DNA from: Mesorhizobium sp. AR10
Lineage (GTDB): Bacteria; Pseudomonadota; Alphaproteobacteria; Rhizobiales; Rhizobiaceae
Reading direction: 5' to 3'
Assembly: GCF_024746795.1 (NCBI RefSeq)
Contig: NZ_CP080524.1
Location: 1,488,001-1,552,000, forward strand
Length of the DNA: 64,000 nucleotides
Each line of letters begins with the position of its first letter. The first letter of the stretch is position 1. Shown here in pieces: positions 1 to 8,101 of this stretch. The position numbers were made by a program, and so were the translations under genes. The notes below the pieces were generated by a model. The model saw only the letters and a list, made by a program, of their open reading frames with translations, did not search any database and was not told where the DNA came from.

Positions 1-240
1 GTTTATCTGCGACCAGCAGGAGCGGTGATAGAGATAGTGCGTCAGGCCGACGGCCTTGCCGTCGAGGGTGGCGATGAAGCCTTTCGGCTCGAACTCGCCC
101 GCCGTGAAGAGCCGCTTCCAGGTGACGGCATAGACCTCTTCCGGCAGCTTGGTCTCATAGAAGGTGAGGTAAGCGGTCCATAGGCGCTGCCAGTCGGCAT
201 GGTCGGACTGTGCCAATGGGCGGACAGTGATCTCGGTCAT
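1..240 (-). CDS. GNAT family N-acetyltransferase (partial, C-terminus outside window)
   Basis: The reverse strand opens with ATG at 240 and stays open to base 1, so only the first 80 residues are present. The protein starts MTEITVRPLAQSDHADW, and its next strands (tryptophan-rich helix, then a FIATLDGKAVGLTHY segment) follow the beta1-alpha1-alpha2-beta2-beta3 order of the GCN5-related acetyltransferase fold. The acetyl-CoA binding loop lies beyond the window edge. The substrate cannot be told from this part. It lies downstream of the MoxR ATPase on the same strand but is separated from it by 245 bases of palindromic repeat, so co-transcription is uncertain. Confidence 0.75.
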   Translation of the reverse strand, partial: MTEITVRPLAQSDHADWQRLWTAYLTFYETKLPEEVYAVTWKRLFTAGEFEPKGFIATLDGKAVGLTHYLYHRSCWSQIN

Positions 241-485
241 TTATTTTCCTCCGAAGCTTCGTCCCCGAAGCTGCTCCAGTGGCGGCCTGGCGGCAACGGT
301 CCAGCGAGGGGATAACCGCTGTCCGGCCGGCCGGCCCTTCGCTATGGCTCCCTGCCCTTCGGGCGTTCAGTCCCTTCGAAAAGGTCCACTGGACCTTTCG
401 ATCCGCCCGAAGGCGGACCGGGCCTTCACCGTTCGTCGCCCGAAAAGCCAAATCGTTGGCTTTCGTCCGCTGCGCGGATCGCTCC
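241..485. repeat. Cluster of rhizobial palindromic intergenic repeats
   Basis: No gene is supported here. Around 378-396 an inverted repeat reads AAAGGTCCA-C-TGGACCTTT. It is followed by a GC-rich dyad (CCGCCCGAAGGCGGACC) and near 440-465 by a third dyad (GAAAAGCC...GGCTTTC). Closely spaced dyads of this type are typical of mosaic intergenic elements in rhizobia. They could fold at the 3' end of the MoxR transcript. Confidence 0.6.
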
Positions 486-1325
486 TCACCCCTGCCTTCT
501 CGCCATAAAGGCCAGCCGCTCGAACAGATGCACGTCCTGTTCGTTCTTCAGCAGCGCACCATGAAGCTTGGGCAATGCATTCTTCGGGTCGGCGCGCAGA
601 TCCTCCGGCGCGATGTCGTCGGCGACCAGCAGCCTGATCCAGTCGAGCGCTTCGGAGGTCGAAGGCTTCTTCTTCAGCCCCGGAACATCGCGGATCTCGT
701 AGAACTGGGTGAGTGCCGCGCGCACCAGGCTGTGCTTGATGCCGGGATAGTGGACTTCGACGATTTTGTGCAGTGTCTCGACGTCGGGAAAGCGGATGTA
801 GTGGAAGAAGCATCGGCGCAGGAAAGCGTCCGGCAGCTCCTTTTCATTGTTGGAGGTGATGATGACGATCGGCCTGACCGCGGCGCGAATGGTCTCGCCG
901 GTCTCGTAGACGAAGAACTCCATCCTATCGAGTTCCTGCAGCAGGTCGTTGGGAAATTCGATGTCGGCCTTGTCGATCTCGTCGATCAGAAGCACGACCT
1001 TCTTGCCGGCGGCGAAGGCCTCCCACAGCTTGCCGCGCTTGATGTAGTTCCTGATATCGTTGAATCTGATATCGCCGAGCTGGCTGTCGCGCAGTCGCGA
1101 AACGGCGTCATATTCGTAGAGGCCCTGCTTTGCCCTGGTGGTCGACTTGACGTGCCATTCGATCAGGTCGAGGCCAAGTGCGGCTGCAACCTGCCTTGCA
1201 AGTTCGGTCTTGCCGGTACCCGGCTCGCCCTTGACCAGCAATGGCCGCTCCAGTGCGATCGCCGCGTTGACAGCCACCATCAGATCCTTGTCGGCGACGT
1301 AGGCCGCCGTGCCTTCGAAACGCAT
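486..1325 (-). CDS. MoxR-type AAA+ ATPase
   Basis: A 279-residue single-domain AAA+ ATPase of the MoxR/RavA-like class, cytoplasmic, which normally works as a chaperone with a von Willebrand A-domain partner. Visible motifs are Walker A GEPGTGKT (residues 33-40), Walker B LLIDEID (111-117), a sensor-1 segment IITSNNEKELP (about 154-164) and the DAFLRRCFF arginine region (about 165-173). Length and the KADIEFPNDLLQELDRMEF segment fit the CoxD-like MoxR subgroup. The usual VWA/CoxE-like partner is not adjacent: the next reading frame downstream is a GNAT fragment after a repeat-filled gap. The start ATG at 1325 is the only good one. Confidence 0.88.
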   Translation of the reverse strand: MRFEGTAAYVADKDLMVAVNAAIALERPLLVKGEPGTGKTELARQVAAALGLDLIEWHVKSTTRAKQGLYEYDAVSRLRDSQLGDIRFNDIRNYIKRGKLWEAFAAGKKVVLLIDEIDKADIEFPNDLLQELDRMEFFVYETGETIRAAVRPIVIITSNNEKELPDAFLRRCFFHYIRFPDVETLHKIVEVHYPGIKHSLVRAALTQFYEIRDVPGLKKKPSTSEALDWIRLLVADDIAPEDLRADPKNALPKLHGALLKNEQDVHLFERLAFMARRQG

Positions 1326-1497
1326 TTTTGCTCCCTGGTTACTATGGCAACCGTAAGGAGGCGAACTGGCCAGCGCAAGGCGCGCCGATGTCGCGAGCTC
1401 GGCGTGGGCTCGGGTGGCAGGGTCGTGTTGCGAATAAAGCCGCCTTGCATGCCTGTCTCACTGGCGCTTGGCCGACCATCGGCCTATATTGGGTGTG

Positions 1498-1655
1498 ACG
1501 GTCTGCGCTTCCCGGCAGGAGAACATTTTCCCCGGGGCCTTAATGATCCCTAGGGAGCTGTCCCTGGGAAGACCCGTGGGTTTTCTCATACGGCGCCCAC
1601 CTACTTTGTAGGTTCCCGGGATCGCTCTCTCCACCGGTTGTGTGGATCGTCACTC
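1498..1655 (+). ncRNA. ssrS: 6S RNA (SsrS)
   Basis: The stretch just upstream of the 5-formyl-THF cyclo-ligase gene can fold as a long irregular hairpin. CCGG-ca-GGAGA near 1513-1523 pairs with TCTCC-a-CCGG near 1627-1638, and CCCCGGG near 1530-1536 pairs with the CCCGGGA near 1616. The centre stays open, as in 6S RNA. A CTATAT -10-like element at 1484-1489 would place the 5' end near 1496. Known context: 6S RNA lies upstream of ygfA across proteobacteria, and it binds sigma-70 RNA polymerase in stationary phase. Ends are estimated to within about 15 bases. Confidence 0.75.
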
Positions 1656-1750
1656 AAGGTCAAGCATCCACTGACATTTCGGTGGATCATGCGGTAGAAA
1701 ACGTCGTTCCTGCCCCTCCGTTCAAATCCGACCTTTTCTACCTTGGCTCC

Positions 1751-2335
1751 ATGACCTCTCCAAAAGAACTCAAAAAACACCTCCGCAAGGAAGCACTCGG
1801 CCGCCGCGATGCGCTGGATGCGTTCTGGCGGGTGGAGGCGGCGCTCGAAATGGCCGAGACGGCGCGCGATCATCTAGCGGTCGAGCCGGGCCAGATCGTG
1901 TCCGGCTTCTGGCCGATGCGCTCGGAGGTCGACGTGCGGCCGCTGATGTTCGCCTTGCGCGAGCAAGGGGCAAGGCTTTGCCTGCCGGCCATTCTCGACA
2001 AGAGCACCATCGTCTTTCGCGAACTGGTGCGCGGCGCGCCGATGGTCGAGATGGGCTTCGGCACCGTCGGGCCGCATGAAGAAGCCGAGGTGCTCGATCC
2101 CGCGGTGATGCTGGTGCCGCTCGCCGCCTTCGACGCGCGCGGCCACCGCATCGGATATGGCGCCGGCTATTACGACCGTGCGATCGCCAGGCTGGTGGAC
2201 AAGGGGCAGCCGCCGCGGCTGATCGGCATCGCCTTCGATTGCCAGGAGGTGGCGCTGGTGCCTGACGAGCCGCATGACGTGGTCATTCAGGAAATACTCA
2301 CCGAAAGCGGGTTGCGACGCTTCGATATCCCTTGA
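1751..2335 (+). CDS. ygfA: 5-formyltetrahydrofolate cyclo-ligase
   Basis: A 194-residue cytoplasmic enzyme that converts 5-formyl-THF to 5,10-methenyl-THF using ATP. The family signature GHRIGYGAGYYDR is at residues 131-143, preceded by VMLVPLAAFDA, and the N-terminal basic helix (KELKKHLRKEALGRRDAL) is typical. The frame is open upstream to 1640, but that extension overlaps the 6S RNA region and shows no family similarity, so MTSPKELKK at 1751 is chosen. The 6S RNA/ygfA pairing is the classical arrangement and supports both calls. Confidence 0.93.
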   Translation: MTSPKELKKHLRKEALGRRDALDAFWRVEAALEMAETARDHLAVEPGQIVSGFWPMRSEVDVRPLMFALREQGARLCLPAILDKSTIVFRELVRGAPMVEMGFGTVGPHEEAEVLDPAVMLVPLAAFDARGHRIGYGAGYYDRAIARLVDKGQPPRLIGIAFDCQEVALVPDEPHDVVIQEILTESGLRRFDIP

Positions 2336-2404
2336 AAGATTCCGATCGGCTTAACGCGTTTCTAAGGTCTATCGGACAGTATTTCTGCAATACAATCCGA
2401 GTCG

Positions 2405-2944
2405 ATGGCGGCCATGGCTTTTGTCTTTATGCGTTTCCTCCTGATGCCGTTCGCTCTGATCGCGGTAGTGCTGTTCGCTATGGGGCTGCACATCATCGGA
2501 ACCTCCCTGCATCACAAAATCGCCTGGCATCAGACGGTCGCCACCGTGACGGATGCCAATCCCTACACTGACACGCAGGAGAACGGCCTGACCACAGACG
2601 GCATCAATGTCGCCGTCACCTACATGGTCAACGACGCGCCGATGACCTGGTCCGGAAAGGGAAAAAATATCGGTCTTTACAAGGCGTCCAAAGGCGACAG
2701 GATAGAATTGTACTATGACCCCGCCGATCCATCGAACCTCGATACCGCCGCCATGAAAGGCTGGCGCGGCGGACTGTTGCTGCTTGCCGCGACCGGCGGT
2801 TTCGTCGCCTTCTATGTCTGGTTCTTCTGGCTACGCGGACGGAACCCGCCGTCCACGTCGCCTATGACGCCATCGCCCGTTCGCGGTGCCGGTGCGAGCG
2901 CAAAGCCGTCCGAACAGCAGCGCGCCACTTTCGGCCGGCGTTAG
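2405..2944 (+). CDS. DUF3592-like membrane protein
   Basis: A 179-residue protein with two predicted membrane segments, about residues 8-30 (FMRFLLMPFALIAVVLFAMG) and 119-140 (GGLLLLAATGGFVAFYVWFF). Between them lies a roughly 90-residue soluble domain with the DUF3592 pattern: a variable-sequence beta strand, then DRIELYYDPADPS. The C-terminal tail is Pro/Ser/Arg rich and probably disordered. The function is unknown. It sits between the cyclo-ligase and the YmdB gene on the same strand, 69 bases after the first and 55 before the second, so it may share a transcript with them. An alternative start is the Met at residue 4. Confidence 0.7.
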   Translation: MAAMAFVFMRFLLMPFALIAVVLFAMGLHIIGTSLHHKIAWHQTVATVTDANPYTDTQENGLTTDGINVAVTYMVNDAPMTWSGKGKNIGLYKASKGDRIELYYDPADPSNLDTAAMKGWRGGLLLLAATGGFVAFYVWFFWLRGRNPPSTSPMTPSPVRGAGASAKPSEQQRATFGRR

Positions 2945-2999
2945 AACCAATCGCGGTACCCGCTTGCCTATAGTCCATGGCTCTGGATAGAAGTGGAGC

Positions 3000-3824
3000 A
3001 TGAGACTTCTCTTCCTCGGCGACATGGTTGGCAAATCGGGACGCACAGCGGTGTGGGAACAGCTTCCCGGGCTGATCTCGGACTTCAAACTCGATTTCGT
3101 TGTCGTCAATGGCGAGAACGCCGCCGGCGGTTTCGGCATAACCGAAGAGATCTTTCGCGACACGATTGCGGCCGGCGCCGATGTCGTCACCACCGGCAAC
3201 CATGTCTGGGATCAGCGCGACGCGCTGGTTTTCGCGCCGCGCGAGGAGCGATTCTTGCGCCCGTCCAATTTCCCCAAGGGGACGCCGGGGCGTGGCTCCG
3301 GCGTCTACATCGCCAAAAACGGCGCGCGCGTGCTGGTCGCCAACATCATGGGCCGGGTGTTCATGCATCCCGAACTCGACGATCCGTTCCAGGCCGGCGA
3401 GCGCGAACTGGCGGCCTGCCCGCTCGGCGAGCAGGCCGATGCGGTGGTCATCGACTTCCATGCCGAGGCGACCTCGGAGAAAATGTGCTTTGCGCATTTC
3501 GTCGACGGCCGCGCCAGCCTCGTCGTCGGCACCCACACCCACCAGCCGACAGGCGATCACCAGATCCTCAATGGCGGCACCGGCTATATGTCCGACTCCG
3601 GCATGTGCGGCGACTATGATTCCTCGCTCGGCATGGACAAGGAAGAGCCGCTCAACCGGTTTCTGTCAAAGGTGCCGAAAGGGCGTTTCGAGGCGGCGAC
3701 CGGACCGGCGACATTGTGCGGCGTTGGTGTCGAGATTTCCGACCGTACCGGACTTGCCGAGAAGATCGCGCCGTTTCGCCGCGGGCCACGGCTGGAGGAA
3801 ACGGCACCTTCCTTCTGGTCGTGA
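3000..3824 (+). CDS. YmdB family metallophosphoesterase
   Basis: A 274-residue protein of the TIGR00282/YmdB family, which hydrolyses 2',3'-cyclic nucleotides in characterised members. Metal-binding motifs of the calcineurin-like fold are clear: GDMVGKSGR (7-15), VNGENAAGG (36-44), GNHVWD (66-71), DFHAEATSEK near residue 150 and GTHTHQPTGD near 178. Length matches the family. It starts at the ATG at 3000. Rhizobial genomes often place this gene near the cyclo-ligase, as here. Whether it acts on RNA ends or cyclic nucleotides in this organism cannot be said. Confidence 0.92.
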   Translation: MRLLFLGDMVGKSGRTAVWEQLPGLISDFKLDFVVVNGENAAGGFGITEEIFRDTIAAGADVVTTGNHVWDQRDALVFAPREERFLRPSNFPKGTPGRGSGVYIAKNGARVLVANIMGRVFMHPELDDPFQAGERELAACPLGEQADAVVIDFHAEATSEKMCFAHFVDGRASLVVGTHTHQPTGDHQILNGGTGYMSDSGMCGDYDSSLGMDKEEPLNRFLSKVPKGRFEAATGPATLCGVGVEISDRTGLAEKIAPFRRGPRLEETAPSFWS

Positions 3825-3900
3825 CATTGATATGGGCGCGCGCAGTACCTAACTGCCGGCGACATTGATGTAAATTGATACGCCATCGGGGGACGACGTA

Positions 3901-4668
3901 ATGCAGTTGATCGAGTTTCTGGCGCCTTATTTCGCCTTCGTCTATGACCCGACCGCCTGGGTCGCGTTGCTGACGCTGGTGGTGCTGGAGATCGTTCTCG
4001 GTATCGACAATCTGATCTTCATTTCTATCCTCACCAACAAATTGCCGGAAGCGCAGCGGGCCCGCGCCCGGAAGCTGGGCATCTCGGCGGCGCTGATCAT
4101 GCGGCTGGTGCTGCTTGCCACCATCTCGATCATCGTCCAGCTGACGACGCCGTTGTTCACCGCCTTCGGTCATGGCTTCTCCTGGCGCGACCTGATCCTG
4201 ATCGCCGGCGGCCTGTTCCTTGTCTGGAAAGCGACCAAGGAAATCCACCATACGGTCGACCTCGACGATCATCAGGATTCGATGATGGGCGAGACGCTGC
4301 AGCTTTCGCTGGCCGGCGCCATCTTCCAGATCCTGCTGCTCGACCTCGTCTTCTCGATCGATTCGATCATCACCGCGGTCGGCATGACCGACGAGATCGC
4401 CATCATGTACATCGCGGTGATCGTGGCTGTGAGCGTGATGATGCTGGCGGCCGCGCCGCTAGCCAATTTCATCGCCAAGAACCCGACGATCGTCATGCTG
4501 GCGCTGGGCTTCCTGCTGATGATCGGCATGACGCTGATTGCCGACGGCATGGGTTACCATGTGCCCAAGGGCTACATCTACGCCGCCATGGGTTTTTCGG
4601 CGCTGGTCGAGGGGCTCAACATGCTGACGCGGCGCCGCAAGAAGCCAAAGCCTGGCGGCCGCCACTGA
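3901..4668 (+). CDS. TerC family integral membrane protein
   Basis: A 255-residue, seven-segment inner membrane protein. The two acidic membrane motifs of the family are visible: VLGIDNLIF near residues 29-37 and [11 protein letters not shown] near 148-158. Known family members export metals such as Mn2+, or help with metal loading of exported proteins and tellurite resistance. A central charged loop ([16 protein letters not shown]) separates the two halves. No yybP-ykoY type leader is apparent in the 76 bases upstream, so Mn-riboswitch control is not supported. The protein ends in a basic [12 protein letters not shown] tail. Confidence 0.9.
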   Translation: MQLIEFLAPYFAFVYDPTAWVALLTLVVLEIVLGIDNLIFISILTNKLPEAQRARARKLGISAALIMRLVLLATISIIVQLTTPLFTAFGHGFSWRDLILIAGGLFLVWKATKEIHHTVDLDDHQDSMMGETLQLSLAGAIFQILLLDLVFSIDSIITAVGMTDEIAIMYIAVIVAVSVMMLAAAPLANFIAKNPTIVMLALGFLLMIGMTLIADGMGYHVPKGYIYAAMGFSALVEGLNMLTRRRKKPKPGGRH

Positions 4669-4912
4669 CCTCGGCATGGCAGCCTGTCGACTCCGCATGA
4701 AAAGCGGCGATCCTGCACGCCCGCAGCGCATACACGGCGCGGCTGGACGAATTGAGCCGATTTATTTATAAGCCGGCCATTCCAACTTGAGCGCCGTGCG
4801 TCCATCCGGACGCATCAGGGACGTTCTAGATTTTGAATTCGAGCATTTGCAGAACGCCGGGTGATTCCGCCTGGCCGCAAGCTGCTCTAGCCGAGAAGAC
4901 GACAGGGGTGCC
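4669..4912. repeat. Intergenic region with a GAGCGCCG palindromic repeat (copy 1)
   Basis: Bases 4787-4835 hold a repeat with the core GAGCGCCGTGCGTCC, four bases, then GGACGCA, ending in GGGACGTTCTA. The second copy is at 21404-21452. The GCGTCC/GGACGC arms form a short hairpin. The rest of this gap shows no gene and must carry the yebC promoter. Confidence 0.6.
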
Positions 4913-5662
4913 ATGGCTGGCCATTCACAGTTCAAGAACATCATGCACCGCAAGGGCCGGCAGGACGCGGTGCGGTCGAAAATGTTTTCCAAGCTGGCGC
5001 GCGAAATCACCGTCGCCGCCAAGAGCGGGACGCCCGATCCATCGATGAACCCGCGCCTGCGCCTTGCCGTGCAGAACGCCAAGGCGGTGTCGATGCCGAA
5101 GGACAACATCCAGCGCGCCATCAACAAGGCCTCGATGGGTGATGCCGAAAACTACGAAGCCGTGCGTTATGAGGGCTATGGTCCAGGTGGCGTCGCCGTC
5201 ATCGTCGAAGCCCTGACCGACAACCGCAACCGTTCGGCCTCGAATGTGCGCGCCGCCTTCACCAAGGCCGGTGGGGCGATGGGCGAAACCGGCTCGGTGT
5301 CGTTCATGTGGGACCGCGCCGGCGAGATCTATTATCCGGCCTCGGCCGGCAGCGCCGAGAAGGTCATGGACGCGGCTATCGAAGCCGGCGCCGACGACGT
5401 GCAGTCCGACGAGGAAGGCCACACGATCTATTGTGCCTTCGAGAATCTCGGCGAGGTGTCGAAGGCGCTGGAAGGCGCGCTCGGCGAGGCGGAATCGGTG
5501 AAGCCGATCTGGAAGCCGCAGACCAACATCGCGGTCGACGAGGAGCGGGCACAGTCGCTGATGAAGCTGGTTGCCACGCTCGAAGACGACGACGACGTGC
5601 AGAGCGTCTACGCCAATTTCGAGGTCGACGACGAGACCATGGCGAAGCTCAGCGCGGCATGA
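4913..5662 (+). CDS. yebC: YebC/PmpR family DNA-binding regulator
   Basis: A 249-residue cytoplasmic protein beginning [18 protein letters not shown], the family hallmark. Further signature segments are [19 protein letters not shown] (about residues 45-63) and [19 protein letters not shown] (about 84-102). Family members act as transcription factors, and recent work on the family also implicates them in relieving ribosome stalling. In many bacteria the gene precedes ruvCAB; here ruvCAB is about 25 kb away and yebC instead overlaps a SelW-like gene by four bases (ATGA), which suggests translational coupling. Confidence 0.95.
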   Translation: MAGHSQFKNIMHRKGRQDAVRSKMFSKLAREITVAAKSGTPDPSMNPRLRLAVQNAKAVSMPKDNIQRAINKASMGDAENYEAVRYEGYGPGGVAVIVEALTDNRNRSASNVRAAFTKAGGAMGETGSVSFMWDRAGEIYYPASAGSAEKVMDAAIEAGADDVQSDEEGHTIYCAFENLGEVSKALEGALGEAESVKPIWKPQTNIAVDEERAQSLMKLVATLEDDDDVQSVYANFEVDDETMAKLSAA

Positions 5663-5970
5663 GCGGAGAGCCACTGCCCACCATCCGCATCACCTATTGC
5701 ACGCAGTGCCAGTGGTTGTTGCGGGCCGGCTGGATGGCGCAGGAACTGCTCTCCACCTTCGGTACCGATCTGGGCGAGGTCACGCTGGTGCCCGGCACCG
5801 GCGGCATCTTCACCATCAGCTGCAACGACACGCTGGTCTGGGACCGCAAGCGCGACGGCGGCTTTCCTGATGCCGCGAAACTCAAGCAATTGGTCCGCGA
5901 CGTCATCGATCCGGACCGCGATCTCGGCCATGCCGACCGCAAGGGCCATAAATCAAAAGACCCCGCGTAA
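5659..5970 (+). CDS. SelT/SelW/SelH (Rdx) family protein
   Basis: A 103-residue thioredoxin-like protein of the selenoprotein W family. The redox CxxC motif is C14-T-Q-C17 inside [21 protein letters not shown], so the bacterial Cys form is used and no selenocysteine is needed. The segment [31 protein letters not shown] matches the family core. The start overlaps the yebC stop as ATGA at 5659-5662. The stop codon at 5968-5970 lies inside the loop of an intrinsic terminator. The redox partner is unknown. Confidence 0.88.
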   Translation: MSGEPLPTIRITYCTQCQWLLRAGWMAQELLSTFGTDLGEVTLVPGTGGIFTISCNDTLVWDRKRDGGFPDAAKLKQLVRDVIDPDRDLGHADRKGHKSKDPA

Positions 5971-5990
5971 GCAGCGGGGTCTTTTGCTTT
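5955..5990. terminator. Bidirectional intrinsic terminator
   Basis: A perfect 12-bp stem (AAAAGACCCCGC at 5955-5966, complement at 5974-5985) with a 7-base loop is followed by TTTT in both directions. It ends the yebC-selW transcript and, read on the other strand, the NmrA-DUF1772 transcript that stops at 6003. Confidence 0.9.
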
Positions 5991-6002
5991 CATCGGTCAT
6001 AT

Positions 6003-6482
6003 TCACTGCCACGCGAAAATGAAGCAGCCCAGCGCCACGATGGCGGTGATGGTGCGGACATGGTTCCACATCACCCAGTCCTTGAGATAGGTGGTCCAGA
6101 CAGTGGCGCCGTTTGCGCTGGCCGGATCGACGGCGGCCAATGCATCGTTGAGCGGCACGTTGAAGGCCATGGTGACGATCGGGTTGCCGATGACATAGAT
6201 CAGGGCGCCGGCGAGAAGCCAGAGCGAGCCCGGTTGGCTCCAGCCAATGATAGCGCTGACGGCGAGGACGAGGCAGATCAACCCGGTGCCAAACAGCGCG
6301 GTCATGAACATCGGCGAAATGACGGTGATGTTGATCGAATTCATGGCGGCGATGCCGCCTGCGGCAGGCAGGCGCGCCAGCCCCGACATGATAAAATTGG
6401 AAAATGCGAAGAAAACGCCGCCAACGATGCCCGAGCCAATTGCGGCGACGAAGATGAGGGTGGGGAGAAGTTTCGCGATCAT
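6003..6482 (-). CDS. DUF1772 family membrane protein
   Basis: A 159-residue protein with about four membrane segments (TLIFVAAIGSGIVGGVFFAFS near the N-terminus, ALFGTGLICLVLAVSAIIGW, LWLLAGALIYVIGNPIVTM, and a C-terminal ITAIVALGCFIFA). The conserved pattern NVPLNDALAAVDP...WTTYLKDWVMWNHVRT is that of the DUF1772/anthrone-oxygenase-like family. The start at 6482 is one base after the NmrA stop, so the two are translated from one message; the longer upstream frame lies inside the NmrA gene. The biochemical function is not known. Confidence 0.82.
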   Translation of the reverse strand: MIAKLLPTLIFVAAIGSGIVGGVFFAFSNFIMSGLARLPAAGGIAAMNSINITVISPMFMTALFGTGLICLVLAVSAIIGWSQPGSLWLLAGALIYVIGNPIVTMAFNVPLNDALAAVDPASANGATVWTTYLKDWVMWNHVRTITAIVALGCFIFAWQ

Positions 6483-6483
6483 G

Positions 6484-7317
6484 TCAGTTGCTCCAGATGC
6501 CGGAAGCGGCGGTTTCGGTTGTATAGTCGGAAAAGTCTTTTGGCGCGCGGCCGAGCACACGCTGGACGCCGTCGGTCAGCGCCTCATTGCGGCCGTCGAG
6601 CACCTCGGTAAACAGCTCGTTGAGCAGCCAGGCAAACTCGGCCGGTAGCTCGTGCGCTTCGATCGCGGCGGCGAAGTCGGCATGCGAAATCTGCTTGAAG
6701 CGGATGTTACGGCCAGCGGCCTTGCCGATCTCGGCGATCGCGTCGGCGAAACTCAGCAGCCGCGGTCCGGTCAGTTCATAAAGCTGGCCGACATGCCCTT
6801 GCTGGGTGAGCGCCGTCACGGCGGCGTCGGCGATGTCGTCGGCATCGACGAATGGTTCCCCCACATTGCCGACGGGCAACGCCACCTCGCCTTCGAGCAA
6901 GGGGTCAAGCAGAAAGCTCTCGCTGAAGTTCTGGGCAAACCAGGCACAGCGCAGGATCGTCCAGTCGGCACCGGAGGCCTTCAGCATCTCTTCGGCGCGC
7001 TGGGCCTCCGTTTCGCCGCGTCCCGACAGCAGCACCAGCCGCGCGATGCCGTTTTGCACGGCAAGCTTGGCGAAAGCGCCGACTGCTTCGGCGGCACCAG
7101 GCACGGAAAGATCGGGATAGTAGCTGATGTAGACGGCGCCCACGCCTTGTATTGCCGGCCCCCAGGTCGCGTTGTCTTCCCAGTCGAAAGATGGAGTGCC
7201 GGAGCGCGAGCCGATGCGCACCGGCAGGCCGCGCGCCATCAGCCGCTCGGCGAGGCGGCGGCCGATCTTGCCGGTGCCGCCGAGGATCAATATCGGTTTT
7301 CCTGTCGTGTTGTTCAT
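6484..7317 (-). CDS. NmrA-like NAD(P)-binding oxidoreductase/regulator
   Basis: A 277-residue Rossmann protein of the atypical SDR/NmrA type. The nucleotide-binding motif GGTGKIGRR is at residues 13-21, followed by LVLLSGRGETEAQRAEEMLKASG and the WTILRCAWFAQNFSE segment found in NAD(P)H-binding quinone oxidoreductase-like members. It lacks the Tyr-x3-Lys catalytic pair of classical SDRs. It is co-transcribed with the DUF1772 gene and divergent from a TetR gene, so it is probably under TetR control. The substrate is unknown. Confidence 0.87.
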   Translation of the reverse strand: MNNTTGKPILILGGTGKIGRRLAERLMARGLPVRIGSRSGTPSFDWEDNATWGPAIQGVGAVYISYYPDLSVPGAAEAVGAFAKLAVQNGIARLVLLSGRGETEAQRAEEMLKASGADWTILRCAWFAQNFSESFLLDPLLEGEVALPVGNVGEPFVDADDIADAAVTALTQQGHVGQLYELTGPRLLSFADAIAEIGKAAGRNIRFKQISHADFAAAIEAHELPAEFAWLLNELFTEVLDGRNEALTDGVQRVLGRAPKDFSDYTTETAASGIWSN

Positions 7318-7429
7318 TTCGGTTTCCTCTCGTTAAAAATATGAGTAATCCTCACATTTGCAAAACGTGATAAACCCTCGTATTTTCCGAGTCAAGCCAA
7401 TTTGTTGGCCAAATTTTCAGGAGGCGATC
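7318..7429. promoter_or_regulatory. Divergent promoter region with candidate TetR operators
   Basis: The 112-base gap between NmrA and TetR holds two dyads: ATGAG-taatc-CTCAC near 7341-7356 and AATTTG-TTGGC-CAAATT near 7399-7415. The second lies just before the TetR ribosome-binding site. Either is a plausible operator for autoregulation and for control of the divergent NmrA-DUF1772 pair. Function is inferred from position and symmetry only. Confidence 0.45.
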
Positions 7430-8065
7430 ATGGAAGGCCCCATCGCGCCGGCTAACGAGCAGGTCGCTTCACCCCGCCGGGCGCCGAGCCAGCAACGCAG
7501 CCGCGAGCGGGTCGAGCGGATGCTGGCTGCCGCCTCGGCGCTGATCGCCGAGCAAGGCAGCGACGCCATGCGTATGGGGGAAGTGGCGGAAAGGGCAGGT
7601 GTCTCGATAGGCTCGCTCTACCAGTTCTTCCCCGACAAGCGGGCGATCATCTGGGCACTGGCCGAACGCTACACCGCCGAGAGTCAGGCCTGCATCGCCG
7701 CGGCGCTGGCCGATGTCAGCGACGCCGAAGGCCTGCGGCGGGCATTTTCCGAACTGGTCGATATCTATTACGGACTGTTCCTGGCCGAGCCGGTGATGCG
7801 CGACATCTGGTCGGGCACGCAGGCCGACAAGGCGCTGCGCGAACTCGAACTCGCCGACAGCCGCGCCAATGCCGAATTCCTCACCGCGGTGCTGAAGCGG
7901 CTGCAGCCCGCCGCCGATCCGGTGGCACTGGAAACGACGGCATTTCTCATCTGGCAGATGGGCGAGGCCGCCATGCGGCTGGCGATCTCGGTCGGGCGGC
8001 AGGAAGGCGACGACTTGGTCGCCGCCTACAAGCGCATGGCGCTGCGGGAACTTGTCGGGGCATAG
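7430..8065 (+). CDS. TetR/AcrR family transcriptional regulator
   Basis: A 211-residue regulator. The N-terminal helix-turn-helix occupies about residues 25-70: RVERMLAAASALIAEQGSDAMRMGEVAERAGVS, then IGSLYQFFPDKRAII, the classic TetR recognition helix. The C-terminal domain is mostly helical and would bind an unknown ligand. The start at 7430 follows a strong AGGAGG site; the frame extends upstream to 7358 but that part lacks a ribosome-binding site. It is divergent from the NmrA-DUF1772 operon, its likely target. Confidence 0.92.
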   Translation: MEGPIAPANEQVASPRRAPSQQRSRERVERMLAAASALIAEQGSDAMRMGEVAERAGVSIGSLYQFFPDKRAIIWALAERYTAESQACIAAALADVSDAEGLRRAFSELVDIYYGLFLAEPVMRDIWSGTQADKALRELELADSRANAEFLTAVLKRLQPAADPVALETTAFLIWQMGEAAMRLAISVGRQEGDDLVAAYKRMALRELVGA

Positions 8066-8101
8066 ATCGTACCGGCCTTGCCGCTCACTTGTCCGGACCG
8101 G

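Noticed and set aside
3825..3900. Mn-sensing yybP-ykoY riboswitch before terC
   Set aside because: The gap is only 76 bases, too short for the full aptamer plus expression platform, and conserved core bases are not seen.
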